Assembly (NCBI GenBank): GCA_011605725.1
Contig: JAAOZP010000015.1
Location: forward strand, 1-62,594
Length of the DNA: 62,594 nucleotides
Origin: Nitrososphaerota archaeon
GTDB lineage: Archaea; Thermoproteota; EX4484-205; JAAOZP01
Direction of reading: 5' to 3'
Below the pieces are notes generated by a model that saw only the letters and a program-made list of their open reading frames with translations, searched no databases and was not told the DNA's origin. This document shows, in pieces, positions 41,220-50,609 of this stretch (the first letter of the stretch is position 1; each line of letters opens with the position of its first letter). Made by a program: the position numbers and the translations under genes.

Positions 41220-43688
41220 TCACATGAAATCTTTAAGCTTTAGGCTTCTCCGGGGCGGCTCAATCTCTATGCCGAGCGGGTCGAGAACCTGCTCGAAAGT
41301 AGCCTTCATAACGCTCAAGTATTTCTCCAAATCTATCTCCTCTATTCTAGCCATTTTAACTGGTTTAACTCCTGTTTTAACCTTGACGTAAGATATTATG
41401 TCTCCGGCTCTCGCCTTTACGCCGAGCATTCTTTCAAGCTGCTTAGCCGCCTTAACATGTTGAGGAGTGTTCTTATCATAGTTATCCACAGGCTTACTCA
41501 GCATGACGTCGAAAGCAAGCTCCTCGAGGCTAAGCTGCCTATTCATAAGCTTCTCAACATAGTCGTTCATCATGCTTTTAATGCTTGCCACAGCGGAGTT
41601 GAACTCCTCCTCATTCCTAACCTTGCTGAGAATGCTGATCATATCGTGGAAAGCCTGCTTCACAAACTTCGGGGTTGAGCTCTTCTTACCCACTAAGCCC
41701 TTTATGTCAACGTTACCGTCCTCAGTTACACCCAGATAGTTCTTCTTACGCTGGCTGAAAACTCCATAACGGTAAACTTTATCGATGTTAAGCTCAATAT
41801 TATACTTGTTCCTGACAAACTCGATAAGCCTCTCCACTTCCTCCGGTTTAGGGTTTCTCAGAAATATGGAGTCAGTGTCTCCGTAGACAACATCTATCCC
41901 TAGGGATTTAGCGGTTTCAACGAGCTCCGTGAAAATGCCTCTGCCTATCCATGTTACTGTTTCAGCTGCGCAAGGTGCGTAGAAATGGAAGGAGTCCGCT
42001 CCCATGACTCCGTAGCTAGCGTTTATAAATACTTTTATCGCTCTCTGCACAACATCGTAGAAAGACCGTTTCTCCTCGTCTCTTGTTTTCTTCGCAAGAG
42101 GTTGATAGTACTTGACTCGCAGCTCCCTGAGGGCTCCTATTACAGAGCTTTCAACACCCCTTCTCTTCCTACAGATCCAGTGTGGAGAATTCATCGGCAT
42201 GTTGCTTCTACACTCCTCGTGCCTACACCTAACTGTTTCATAGCTTATGTTGAAGTTCATTATTATGCTTGGATACAGGGAGGCAAAGTCCAGCACAACT
42301 AGGTTAAAATAGAGACCCGGTTTCGGCTCAAGCACTATCGCACCCCTATACTTCTTACCTTTTATTATTGCTTCAGAAACCTTTGCGCTTTTAAACTGCA
42401 GAATATCCTCCTGCCTAGGTATTAGATAATTATTTCTTCTATGAATGCTTAGAAGCATGCTTTTAATCCATGTTGAAACACCGTGTCTAACAACATCCTC
42501 CAACGGAAGCCTGCTTATCCTCATGAAGAGGACGAGCAGCTTAAGGAGAAGATAGTTCTTGTTCGCAATAAGGTCGAAAGTTATCTCAGCGTCTCTGAAG
42601 CAGTATTCAGCAAGCTCCCTGGGCTTAAGGAGCCCAATATCCTCTTCTAAAGCTACCTTACCCTTGCCGACTAACGCTTTCCCTATGGCGTCCAGCGTAG
42701 CCTCCTTGTAAACCCCGCCGTAAGCATAGTTCTGAATAGACTTGTTGAAGAAAACCCTGTAAAGATCGATATGGACCCCATAAATCAGGTCAACATAGTC
42801 ACGCCCCTTCTGAAGCGGCACTTTCTCCTCGACAGAGAGCCTGCTCGCCCTGTTGTAGAGATAAAGAAGGTCAAACTTGTCCCCGTTGAAAGTAACTATC
42901 ACAGGATACTTTCTAACCTCTTTTAAAACCTCTGACAGCAGCTTTTTCTCGTCAGACACATGAATTATCTTTTTAACCCCATCATCCTCCTCGCCGTCGA
43001 AATCATCCAAGATGTAGACCTTCGGAGGCTCCGTGTTAGGCTTAAACGCGACAGCTATCACAGGGTCTTCAGCCTTGTTAGCGTCAGGCACATGGTTTGG
43101 CCCCGGTGGTTTAACCTCTATATCTATGGAGGAGAGTTTCACGAAAGGTATTGGCTGGTTGAGCGTTTCAACAAGCTCCTTAATCTCAGGGTAATCAGAT
43201 ACAGGTGGCTTAAAACCGTTCTCAAGGACTGCTTCAACAGGCTGCTCAACAAGCTTGCCGTCAACAATAGAGTAGTAGAGCCCAGGCTTCTTCCCAGTGT
43301 CGTAAATATAACACCAGACGTAATGGATATCCGCCTCCCATGCTCTACCAACAATCTCCCTTATGGATGTTGCTGTACCACCTATGGAAAGTGGGTCTTT
43401 AGCAAGAATCTTCCTGAATACTTTCTCCCTGTCCTCCAGCAGATCGTATTTCTTAACCTCTTCAATCCTGTCGAAACCATGATGGCTCACAAGCTGCGGA
43501 TTCTTCTTAAGCTCCTCCATGCTTAGGTCAGTCAGCAAGTAGGGCTGATGGTTTTCACTTGAAGGGAAGAGGAGGATCTCCTGTTTTTCAGGATCATAGA
43601 GCTTCAAAACTATCCTCCTGTTCTCCCCGTCGTACGAGGCGGAAACCAGCATAAGGTTCCTTCTCTCACTCATCCCGCTTTCCTTCAC
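41220..43688 (-). CDS. polB: Family B DNA polymerase
   Basis: An 822-residue replicative/repair polymerase. Proofreading motifs: SIDIEV (Asp189, Glu191), VTFNGDKFDLLY and YCFRDAEIT. Polymerase motifs: DFASLYPSIIMNFNIS (A), KVFINASYGVMG (B) and YGDTDSIF (C). All catalytic acids are intact. Met6 is an alternative start. A TATA box on the minus strand (AACCTATATAG, about 43707-43718) lies close upstream. The window also encodes a PolD subunit, so the cell has both polymerase types. Confidence 0.97.
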   Translation of the reverse strand: MKESGMSERRNLMLVSASYDGENRRIVLKLYDPEKQEILLFPSSENHQPYLLTDLSMEELKKNPQLVSHHGFDRIEEVKKYDLLEDREKVFRKILAKDPLSIGGTATSIREIVGRAWEADIHYVWCYIYDTGKKPGLYYSIVDGKLVEQPVEAVLENGFKPPVSDYPEIKELVETLNQPIPFVKLSSIDIEVKPPGPNHVPDANKAEDPVIAVAFKPNTEPPKVYILDDFDGEEDDGVKKIIHVSDEKKLLSEVLKEVRKYPVIVTFNGDKFDLLYLYNRASRLSVEEKVPLQKGRDYVDLIYGVHIDLYRVFFNKSIQNYAYGGVYKEATLDAIGKALVGKGKVALEEDIGLLKPRELAEYCFRDAEITFDLIANKNYLLLKLLVLFMRISRLPLEDVVRHGVSTWIKSMLLSIHRRNNYLIPRQEDILQFKSAKVSEAIIKGKKYRGAIVLEPKPGLYFNLVVLDFASLYPSIIMNFNISYETVRCRHEECRSNMPMNSPHWICRKRRGVESSVIGALRELRVKYYQPLAKKTRDEEKRSFYDVVQRAIKVFINASYGVMGADSFHFYAPCAAETVTWIGRGIFTELVETAKSLGIDVVYGDTDSIFLRNPKPEEVERLIEFVRNKYNIELNIDKVYRYGVFSQRKKNYLGVTEDGNVDIKGLVGKKSSTPKFVKQAFHDMISILSKVRNEEEFNSAVASIKSMMNDYVEKLMNRQLSLEELAFDVMLSKPVDNYDKNTPQHVKAAKQLERMLGVKARAGDIISYVKVKTGVKPVKMARIEEIDLEKYLSVMKATFEQVLDPLGIEIEPPRRSLKLKDFM

Positions 43689-43737
43689 TCAATAAATGCC
43701 TTCCGCAACACTATATAGGTTTATTTCTCGCCTGGAA

Positions 43738-43816
43738 AACATTAGCATCGTGAGGATAATCCTGATTGATACTATGTCATGCTCAAACTGCGCGCGAATA
43801 AATATGTGCTAATGTT
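43738..43816. repeat. Long inverted repeat between polB and rnp2
   Basis: AACATTAGCA (43738-43747) and TGCTAATGTT (43807-43816) are perfect 10-bp complements 59 bases apart. The enclosed segment has a small AGGATAATCCT hairpin and a GCGCGCG tract. It sits between two divergent operons and could be a structured transcript or a control element. Confidence 0.5.
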
Positions 43817-43869
43817 CTTCAAAAAGGAAATAGCTAAAAAGACCCCTCAACCATCTGAGATAACGCTTA

Positions 43870-44199
43870 ATGCCGGTTAAGGGATACAGGGTTAGGTATG
43901 TGGTGCTTAAGACGGGTGGTACCCCTCCTGAGGAAAACAGGAGGCTTATCGAGCTTTTGAAGGAAGAGTGCGAGAAACACCAGCCGGGTTTCCGTTTTAA
44001 AGCGATCCATAAGGGGGATGAGATAATCATCAGGTGCCCGCATAAAGCCGTGCCTTCAGTTAGGGCTCTCTTGAACAAACTTAACACCTCCCAGCCTCCC
44101 TACAGGGTTGAGATAATCGGTGTTTCAGGCACTCTGAGAAAGGCCTTCAGCAAGTTCTGCCGTGGCAATAAGCCCCATGGTTTAGGGCAAAGATTATAA
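43870..44199 (+). CDS. rnp2: RNase P protein component 2 (Pop5)
   Basis: A 109-residue Pop5/Rnp2 subunit of archaeal RNase P. DEIIIRCPHKAVPSVRALL and VEIIGVSGTLRKA are typical. It heads the exosome/proteasome superoperon, the usual archaeal location just before psmA. Confidence 0.85.
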   Translation: MPVKGYRVRYVVLKTGGTPPEENRRLIELLKEECEKHQPGFRFKAIHKGDEIIIRCPHKAVPSVRALLNKLNTSQPPYRVEIIGVSGTLRKAFSKFCRGNKPHGLGQRL

Positions 44200-44231
44200 A
44201 GGGACAGTTAACCCTTATCCACGAGGAAGTT

Positions 44232-44936
44232 ATGATACCTGGCTACGAAAGACTATACGGATTCTCACCCGACGGGAGAATACTCCAGGTCGACTACGCG
44301 ATGGTTATGGTTAACAATAGTCCGACTGCATGGGGGATTCAGGTTGAAGAGGGTATTGTGCTGGCTGGTTTAGAGAAGAGGATTGACGTGCTTCAGGATA
44401 GGACTTTTAGCCAGAAGCTGTTTCAGATTGATGAGCATATTGCTACGGTTGTTGCCGGGTTTAACTCGGACGCGAGGCTCTTGGTTGAATACGCTAGGAA
44501 TGAGGCTCAGGTTAACAGGCTTCTGTACGATGAGCCGATTGACGTGGAGTTTCTCGTAAGAAGGCTCAGTAATACTGTTCAATCATATACGCAGCATGCT
44601 GGGATGAGGCCTTTCGGAATCTCTATGCTTATTGGGGGTGTAGACATGGTTGGGGCGAGCCTGTATCAGCTTGACCCGACCGGGATATACTTTAAGTATT
44701 TCGCGTCAGCCATCGGTGTCGGTAGGGAAGACATATTGAAATATTTTAGAGACAACTATTCTATCAATAAAAGCCTCGATGAAGCAATAACCTTGGGTAT
44801 ACGGGGAAGCATAGAGGTTTTAAAGGACGAGGTTGCTCCAGACAGGCTTAGAATAGGAGTAATCAGGACGGATGAGAAGAGGTTCAGGGTTTTAAGCTAC
44901 GAGGAGACTAAGAAATACTACGAGAAGGCGAAGTAG
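44232..44936 (+). CDS. psmA: Proteasome alpha subunit
   Basis: A 234-residue outer-ring subunit of the 20S proteasome. The N-terminal alpha signature is a variant, FSPDGRILQVDYAMVMVNN, with Ala-Met-Val instead of the common ARExV. ITLGIRGSIEVLKDE and the C-terminal SYEETKKYYEKAK follow. It forms the gate for unfolded proteins; the catalytic beta subunit is not in this window. Confidence 0.94.
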   Translation: MIPGYERLYGFSPDGRILQVDYAMVMVNNSPTAWGIQVEEGIVLAGLEKRIDVLQDRTFSQKLFQIDEHIATVVAGFNSDARLLVEYARNEAQVNRLLYDEPIDVEFLVRRLSNTVQSYTQHAGMRPFGISMLIGGVDMVGASLYQLDPTGIYFKYFASAIGVGREDILKYFRDNYSINKSLDEAITLGIRGSIEVLKDEVAPDRLRIGVIRTDEKRFRVLSYEETKKYYEKAK

Positions 44937-44943
44937 AGCAGAA

Positions 44944-45633
44944 TTGAGCAGGCCTTCAACAATAAGCCGGCTTACTCTTCACGGAGAGAAGTTTGAGATA
45001 ATCGTTGCCCCTGATCCTGCGCTTAACTTTAAATTGACTGGAAAAGGGGATGTTAGGAAGATTCTTCTGGTTGACGAGGTTTACTCAGACTCTAAAAAGG
45101 GGCTTCGCGTACCGTCAGAGAAGCTTAGGAAGTTTTTTGGAACAACAGACGTGTACGTAATAGCTGAGAAGATACTTAAAGAAGGGGATTTACAGCTTAC
45201 TGGGGAGCAGAGGCGCCGGATGATCGAAAGCAAGAGGCAGCAGATAGTAGCGATGCTTTCAAAACTACTCTTGGAGCCTTCATCAGGCAACCCTATTCCC
45301 TCACTCAGGATTGAACAATCCTTGAGTCAGACCGGTGTCTCAATAGATCCCTTCAAGCCTCCTGAAGAGCAGGTTAAGAACGTTGTTAAGGCTTTAAGAA
45401 AGGTCCTCCAGTTTAAGGTTAACGAGGTTGTTTTAACGCTTACATGCGCCCAGACGCTGTCTAACGACGTCTACGGGTTTGCGAACTCAATAGGGGAGGT
45501 CGACCAGACTAGGGTTCAGAAGGATAAAAGCGTTAAAATCACTGTTAGAGTGCCTTCTGTAACCATGTCCTACTTTCTAGAGAATCTTGGAAAGAAGTAC
45601 GGGGACCAGGTAAAAGTTGATATAGGGGTTTAA
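44944..45633 (+). CDS. sbds: SBDS/Sdo1 ribosome maturation protein
   Basis: A 229-residue protein, TTG start 8 bp after psmA. Three domains: RLTLHGEKFEIIVAPDPA and RKILLVDEVYSDSKKGLRV in the FYSH domain, DLQLTGEQRRRMIESKRQQI in the helical domain, and a C-terminal ferredoxin-like domain. It acts in release of aIF6 from the large subunit. Confidence 0.94.
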   Translation: MSRPSTISRLTLHGEKFEIIVAPDPALNFKLTGKGDVRKILLVDEVYSDSKKGLRVPSEKLRKFFGTTDVYVIAEKILKEGDLQLTGEQRRRMIESKRQQIVAMLSKLLLEPSSGNPIPSLRIEQSLSQTGVSIDPFKPPEEQVKNVVKALRKVLQFKVNEVVLTLTCAQTLSNDVYGFANSIGEVDQTRVQKDKSVKITVRVPSVTMSYFLENLGKKYGDQVKVDIGV

Positions 45634-45663
45634 GCATCACCCTCCTAAGAAGGAGGCTAAGGT

Positions 45664-46365
45664 TTGTTGCGGAGCAACGAACAACAGCAGAGACAAAGGC
45701 CCATAGTCGTTCCAGGGGAGTATGTTGGTGACAGCCGGTTCCACATGCCTGGTTCAAACGTTTACAGGCTTTCGGACAGGATGCTCGCAACCACTGTCGG
45801 ACTGGTTAGGGTCGACGGTAAGCGTGTTGATGTTGTAGCGTTAAAATCCTTCTACCAGCCTAAGGTTGGCGACTTAGTTATAGGGATTGTTAGAGAACCC
45901 GGTATAGCAGGCTGGACTGTTGACATAAACTCTCCATTCTTAGCGTTCTTACCGCTTTCAGAATACCCTGAGAAAAGAATCCGCCTGTCTAGAGACAGCA
46001 TTGGAAGGATTCTGGAGGCGGGAACAGTTCTCATAGGGCGTATTAAAGATGCTTCAATCTTCTCATCGCCCGTTATAACGCTGAAGGGTAAGGGGCTTGG
46101 AGTTGTTTCAAACGGGTTCCTGCTCAGCATAACTGCTTCAAAAGTGCCGCGTCTAATAGGGAAGAAGGGCTCAATGCTCTCAACAATAGAGAAGGGTGCT
46201 AACGTTAAGCTTACAGTCGGTCAGAACGGGCGTTTAATAGTTCATTCTGAAGATTTAAACGTTGTTTTAAAGGTTAAGGAGGTTATTGGAATGATAGAGA
46301 AGGAGTCGCACGTCTACGGCTTAACTGAAAGGGTTGAAGCACTGTTGGCGGGAAGGAGGCTGTAG
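45664..46365 (+). CDS. rrp4: Exosome RNA-binding subunit Rrp4
   Basis: A 233-residue cap subunit of the archaeal exosome. VVPGEYVGDSRF begins the N-terminal domain, the S1 domain has VGDLVIGIVREPGIAGWTVD, and a KH domain carries VPRLIGKKGSMLS. TTG start after an AGGAGG ribosome site. Confidence 0.94.
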   Translation: MLRSNEQQQRQRPIVVPGEYVGDSRFHMPGSNVYRLSDRMLATTVGLVRVDGKRVDVVALKSFYQPKVGDLVIGIVREPGIAGWTVDINSPFLAFLPLSEYPEKRIRLSRDSIGRILEAGTVLIGRIKDASIFSSPVITLKGKGLGVVSNGFLLSITASKVPRLIGKKGSMLSTIEKGANVKLTVGQNGRLIVHSEDLNVVLKVKEVIGMIEKESHVYGLTERVEALLAGRRL

Positions 46366-46370
46366 AGTGT

Positions 46371-47099
46371 ATGGGGGAAAAAATCGTCCTGTTCAGCGAA
46401 GACGGTAAGAGGTCTGACGGTAGGTCTCTCGACGAGCTTAGGCCTATCAGGATTAAGGTAGGCGTGTTGTCCAACGCTCAGGGCTCAGCCTATATCGAAC
46501 AGGGGAAGAACAAGATTCTCGCAGCGGTCTACGGTCCTAAGGAAGCGTTGCCGAAACACATCTCGCTCCCAGACAGATGCATCTTGAGATGTCGATACCA
46601 TATGGCGCCTTTCTCAACGGTTGAGAGAAAGAGTCCTGCTCCAAGCAGGAGGGAAATAGAGCTTTCAATGGTTCTTCGAAACGCTCTTGAACCACTCGTA
46701 ATGACTTCCCTCTTCCCCAGGACGGTGATAGATATTTTCATAGAGGTCTTGCAGGCTGACGGCGGTACTCGTTGCGCAGGCTTGACTGCAGCAGTATTGG
46801 CGTTAGCGGATGCAGGGATCCCGTTGAAAGGCTTGGCTGCAGCATGTGCTGTCGGCAAGGTTGACGGCAAGATTGTTGTGGATCTTAATGATCTTGAGGA
46901 CAAGTATGGAGAGGCAGACATGCCTGTGGCTTACAACCCGACTCTAGACGGGATAACTCTTCTCCAAATGGACGGGATCATGTCGAAAGAGGAGGTTGAG
47001 CAAGCATTGTCTCTAGCTATAACTGCTACACAGAAAATGCATAAGATGCAGGTGGACGCGCTTAGAGAAAGGTTTTCAGTACAGAGGAGGGAGACCTAG
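46371..47099 (+). CDS. rrp41: Exosome catalytic subunit Rrp41
   Basis: A 242-residue RNase PH-fold subunit that degrades RNA phosphorolytically. KRSDGRSLDELRPIRIKVG, SAYIEQGKNKILAAVYGP, DGGTRCAGLTAAVLALADAG and DLEDKYGEADMPVA with the catalytic acids are present. Stop abuts the start of rrp42. Confidence 0.96.
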   Translation: MGEKIVLFSEDGKRSDGRSLDELRPIRIKVGVLSNAQGSAYIEQGKNKILAAVYGPKEALPKHISLPDRCILRCRYHMAPFSTVERKSPAPSRREIELSMVLRNALEPLVMTSLFPRTVIDIFIEVLQADGGTRCAGLTAAVLALADAGIPLKGLAAACAVGKVDGKIVVDLNDLEDKYGEADMPVAYNPTLDGITLLQMDGIMSKEEVEQALSLAITATQKMHKMQVDALRERFSVQRRET

Positions 47100-47927
47100 A
47101 TGTCTATAACTGAGCAGCGGCCTATTATTTCTAAGCTTGAGCAGCAGGAGCTGCGGCGTCTGCTGGCTGAGAACAAGAGGATTGACGGTAGAAATCCTCT
47201 TCAATACAGGAATATCAGTGTCCAGCTGGGGTATGTGGAAAAGGCTGAGGGCTCAGCCTTGGTGGAGCTCGGCAATACTAAGGTTCTGGCCGCAGTGAAA
47301 GTCGGGATCGCAGTGCCTTTCGCAGACACGCCTAACGAGGGTATTCTCATAGTGAACGCGGAGCTAGTTCCACTGGCTTCACCTGTTTTCGAACCCGGTC
47401 CTCCTTCTGAAGAATCGATATCCCTATCTAGGTATGTTGATAGAAGCATTAGAGAGTCTAAGTCAATAGACTTATCATCACTCTGCATAGTTCCAGGAAG
47501 ATCCGTATACTCTCTTTACGTGGACCTTTATATTCTCGACTATGATGGCAACCTTATCGATGCTTCAGTAATAGCTAGTGTAAACGCTTTAGGCGTCACC
47601 AGCATGCCTAAATACGTTGTAGAAGGACAGACTGTTAAAAAGACTGATGAATACTTTAAGCTTGAGCTTAAGGATCGTCCTGTCTCACTCACCTACGCTT
47701 TTCTAGACGATAAGTATGTGGTGGATCCTTGCCTCAGCGAAGAGTATGCGTCTGACTTCACCCTCTCGATGACTGTTAAATCCGACGACAGGTTTTGCGC
47801 GATCCAGAAGAATGGTGGAGGAATGGTTTCTCCAAGGAGAGTCATGGAGCTTCTTGATAAATCTGTGGAGCTGGGGAAAGAGTTAAGAACAGTCGCCTAC
47901 AGCCGGCTTACCGGTGGAAATGGCTAG
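47100..47927 (+). CDS. rrp42: Exosome subunit Rrp42
   Basis: A 275-residue, non-catalytic RNase PH-fold partner of Rrp41 in the hexameric ring. NKRIDGRNPLQYRNISVQLG, SALVELGNTKVLAAVKVGI, and DYDGNLIDASVIASVNAL fit; the phosphate/catalytic acids of Rrp41 are replaced as usual. The 3' end overlaps rpl37ae. Confidence 0.95.
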   Translation: MSITEQRPIISKLEQQELRRLLAENKRIDGRNPLQYRNISVQLGYVEKAEGSALVELGNTKVLAAVKVGIAVPFADTPNEGILIVNAELVPLASPVFEPGPPSEESISLSRYVDRSIRESKSIDLSSLCIVPGRSVYSLYVDLYILDYDGNLIDASVIASVNALGVTSMPKYVVEGQTVKKTDEYFKLELKDRPVSLTYAFLDDKYVVDPCLSEEYASDFTLSMTVKSDDRFCAIQKNGGGMVSPRRVMELLDKSVELGKELRTVAYSRLTGGNG

Positions 47928-48177
47928 GAAGAAAGAGTCTGGAGCACTGGGTGTGAAATACGGTTTCTCGCTTAGAGAGAGGTATGTTAGGGTTCTTAAG
48001 AGAAGGAGGGCGCGGTATAGTTGTCCGAGATGCGATACAGGGGTTCTCAAAAGGCTCAGCGTAGGGGTTTGGAGCTGCAGGAAGTGCAATTACACTTTCG
48101 CCGGAGGAGCGTATGAACCGGTTACTAAAACCGGGGAAACTGCTGCGCGAATCGTTAGCAGCGCGTCCCAAGCATAG
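47920..48177 (+). CDS. rpl37ae: Ribosomal protein eL43 (L37Ae)
   Basis: An 85-residue large-subunit protein with the zinc ribbon CPRCDTG ... CRKCNYTFAGGAY. ATG at 47920 (MARKKE) is preferred over the GTG two codons upstream. Overlaps rrp42 by 8 bp. Confidence 0.95.
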   Translation: MARKKESGALGVKYGFSLRERYVRVLKRRRARYSCPRCDTGVLKRLSVGVWSCRKCNYTFAGGAYEPVTKTGETAARIVSSASQA

Positions 48178-48194
48178 GCTTTAACGAGTGTTAA

Positions 48195-48443
48195 ATGATA
48201 AGGGTTAGGATTACTCTTAAATACGGGAGTCAACAGGCAGCGGAATCCATCTACTTAGCCTGTCTTCAAGAAGCAGTTTCAGATCCAAGGTCAGGGGTGG
48301 GGGCGAGGATAGATGGAAACAGGCTGCTGCTTTTCTTCAAAGGCCACAGTCCTTCGAAAACCGCTGAGAAAATAGGGAGTGTTTTAAGCCTGCTTAACAT
48401 GGCTCAACAGGTTGACAGCCTCCTGTCGACGCCGGAAGGATGA
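48195..48443 (+). CDS. pcc1: KEOPS complex subunit Pcc1
   Basis: An 82-residue protein with the Pcc1 fold pattern (YLACLQEAVSDPRSGVGARI, then LLNMAQQVDSLL). Pcc1 dimerises the KEOPS complex that makes t6A in tRNA. Follows rpl37ae by 17 bp in the superoperon. Confidence 0.82.
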   Translation: MIRVRITLKYGSQQAAESIYLACLQEAVSDPRSGVGARIDGNRLLLFFKGHSPSKTAEKIGSVLSLLNMAQQVDSLLSTPEG

Positions 48444-48485
48444 GAAATATGTTTTTAAGCATGCGCCTAAGGGTATGACTCGGTA

Positions 48486-48851
48486 ATGTCCCAAGAGTTG
48501 CCTCTTCAACTGCAGGAGAAACTGTCACGGCTTCAGCAACTTCAACAGACACTGGAGTCGCTCTACATCCAGAAGGAGCAGGCTAAGCTGGAGGCGAGAG
48601 AGCTGGAGTCTGCCCTGGAAGCTCTTTCCAACATAGACGATAACACGCCGGTGTATCGGATAACTGGAAGAATACTCGTCAGGAAGAATAGGGCTGAATT
48701 GATAAACGAGTTAAACGAGCAAATGGAGCTGGTTAAAGTAAGAATAAGCGCGATCGAGAGGCAGGAGAGCAAGGTTAGGGAGAGAGCGGCTGAGCTTGAA
48801 AACGAGTTGAAGAATGCTTTCTCAACAGGCAGGGGGGTTCCCCCTGCTTAA
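48486..48851 (+). CDS. pfdB: Prefoldin beta subunit
   Basis: A 121-residue protein made of two long coiled-coil helices flanking a hairpin (TPVYRITGRILVRKNRAELI), the beta-class prefoldin form. It holds unfolded proteins for the thermosome. Last gene of the superoperon. Confidence 0.93.
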   Translation: MSQELPLQLQEKLSRLQQLQQTLESLYIQKEQAKLEARELESALEALSNIDDNTPVYRITGRILVRKNRAELINELNEQMELVKVRISAIERQESKVRERAAELENELKNAFSTGRGVPPA

Positions 48852-48887
48852 CCATCGCCCTTATAATGTTTCCACTGTTCACACCTA

Positions 48888-48897
48888 GGCTTTTAAA
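48888..48897 (+). promoter_or_regulatory. TATA-like box of the ECF transporter genes
   Basis: GGCTTTTAAAGCC (about 48888-48900) is palindromic and lies about 32 bp before the ATG at 48929. Confidence 0.4.
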
Positions 48898-48928
48898 GCC
48901 TCCCCGGTAATCTCTGGCAAAACCGGAA

Positions 48929-49792
48929 ATGACGGCGGTGAAGCTGAGAAAACTGTGTTTCCGATACGCAGGGTCTGAGAAGCAAGCGTTGACCAATATT
49001 GACCTTACGATTGAAGAGGGGGAGAGTGTACTTATAACGGGCCCATCGGGCTGCGGAAAATCCACTTTAGCAAGGGTCTTAATGGGTTTGATTCCGCACA
49101 GTTATCCTGGTGAGCTTGAGGGTGAGGCGTACGTGTTCGACATGGATGTTAAAAACACGCCTGTAAGCAGGATAGCCACACGCTGCGGAATAGTTTTCCA
49201 GAATCCTGACAACCAGCTGTTCACTTTCAGCGTTGAGGATGATGTTGCATTCGGTCCTGAGAACCTTGCTCTTCCGCCTGACGAGATTGGGAGAAGGGTT
49301 GACGAGGCTCTTAGGCTCGTCGGAATAGAGCATTTGAGACACTCCTCTCCAAACAACCTTTCCGGCGGGGAGCAGCAGAAGGCTGCGATCGCCTCGATAC
49401 TGTCGATGAAGCCGTCCCTACTGATATTTGACGAGCCGACCTCGATGCTGGATCCTTCTTCTTCAGCCAGCCTGATTGAGAGGATTTTCGAGCTTAAACG
49501 GAGCCTGGATGAAGCCGGTGGAAAGACTACTGTGATAATTGTAGAGCACAGGATAGACCTTTTGCTTAAGCATCTTTCCAGGATAATCGTGATTTCTGAA
49601 GGCAGGGTAGTTCTAGACGGGGAGCCACTAAGAGTTCTTGAAGAAAGCTTCAGGAGAGGGATTCCGATAAACATTCCTCCTATGCTCCAAATATACTTTA
49701 GGGTTAAGGATAGGTGTGGATTGGAAAAACCGCCTACTACCGTTAGGGAACTTATCTGCATGCTGGGAGGCAGTGTGTCAAGGGATGGTTAA
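48929..49792 (+). CDS. ecfA1: ECF transporter ATPase 1
   Basis: A 287-residue CbiO/EcfA-type ATPase: Walker A TGPSGCGKST, Q-loop FQNPDNQLF, signature LSGGEQQKAAIAS, Walker B LLIFDEPTSMLDP. Energy-coupling module of a vitamin or metal-ion importer. The stop lies within the start of the second ATPase. Confidence 0.95.
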   Translation: MTAVKLRKLCFRYAGSEKQALTNIDLTIEEGESVLITGPSGCGKSTLARVLMGLIPHSYPGELEGEAYVFDMDVKNTPVSRIATRCGIVFQNPDNQLFTFSVEDDVAFGPENLALPPDEIGRRVDEALRLVGIEHLRHSSPNNLSGGEQQKAAIASILSMKPSLLIFDEPTSMLDPSSSASLIERIFELKRSLDEAGGKTTVIIVEHRIDLLLKHLSRIIVISEGRVVLDGEPLRVLEESFRRGIPINIPPMLQIYFRVKDRCGLEKPPTTVRELICMLGGSVSRDG

Positions 49793-50609
49793 AATAGCTG
49801 TAGAGAATCTTTACTTTCGTTACCCTGAAGCCGCGGGCTTCGCGTTGCGAAACGTAAGCTTCAGAATCGAAGAGGGGGAAAGCGTTGCGATACTCGGTGA
49901 AAACGGCGCCGGTAAAACTACGCTTGCGAAAAACCTGAACGGCCTTCTTAAACCGACTGAGGGAAGCGTCAAGATAGATGGTGTAGACACGAGAAGCTTG
50001 TCTGTTGCGAAAATAGCTAGGAAAATCGGCTTCGTCAACCATAATCCTGAACACCAGTTTTTCGCCGAGAAGGTTGAGGACGAGATTAGGTTCGGCCTCA
50101 GAAACTTCGGGTTCCCGGAGGAAACGATTGATAAGATTATTCAGGAAGTCCTCAGCGTCTTTGGGCTGGAGGAGTATCGTGGTAAAAACCCGTTTCAGCT
50201 CAGCGGCGGGGAGAAGAAAAGGCTTGCGATCGCCTCGATAATGGCTTGGCGTCCCGAGGCGCTTATCGTCGACGAACCGACTATAGGAATGGATTACGCT
50301 CAGAAGATGAACATTCGCAGAGTCTTAAGAAGAATCGTCTCGGAGGGAAGGTGTGTAATAGTGATAACGCACGACGTTGATTTCGCGGCAACCATATGTG
50401 AGAGAGCTATAATCTTAAGCAGGGGGGAGGTGATCGGCGACGGGAGGCTTAGAGAACTTCTTTCAGACGACGAATTGGTTGAAAAGGCTTCTCTAAGGAA
50501 ACCCTTCATCATAGAGCTGGAGGAGGAGACTGGCCTCACCGGCTTAGAGGAGGATTTCGACATCCTTAGCAGTATTCTTATGGAGGTTTTCCAAAAATGT
50601 CGTTCCTGA
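49785..50609 (+). CDS. ecfA2: ECF transporter ATPase 2
   Basis: A 274-residue EcfA paralog from ATG at 49785 (MVKIAVENL). Walker A GENGAGKTT, NHNPEHQFF, LSGGEKKRLAIASIMA and ALIVDEPTIGMD. Pairs with EcfA1 as a heterodimer. Overlaps EcfA1 by 8 bp and EcfT by 13 bp. Confidence 0.95.
   Translation: MVKIAVENLYFRYPEAAGFALRNVSFRIEEGESVAILGENGAGKTTLAKNLNGLLKPTEGSVKIDGVDTRSLSVAKIARKIGFVNHNPEHQFFAEKVEDEIRFGLRNFGFPEETIDKIIQEVLSVFGLEEYRGKNPFQLSGGEKKRLAIASIMAWRPEALIVDEPTIGMDYAQKMNIRRVLRRIVSEGRCVIVITHDVDFAATICERAIILSRGEVIGDGRLRELLSDDELVEKASLRKPFIIELEEETGLTGLEEDFDILSSILMEVFQKCRS

Noticed and set aside
44232..44936. Proteasome alpha subunit as a divergent or inactive paralog
   Set aside because: The N-terminal signature differs slightly, but its place in the conserved superoperon and full length fit the normal subunit.
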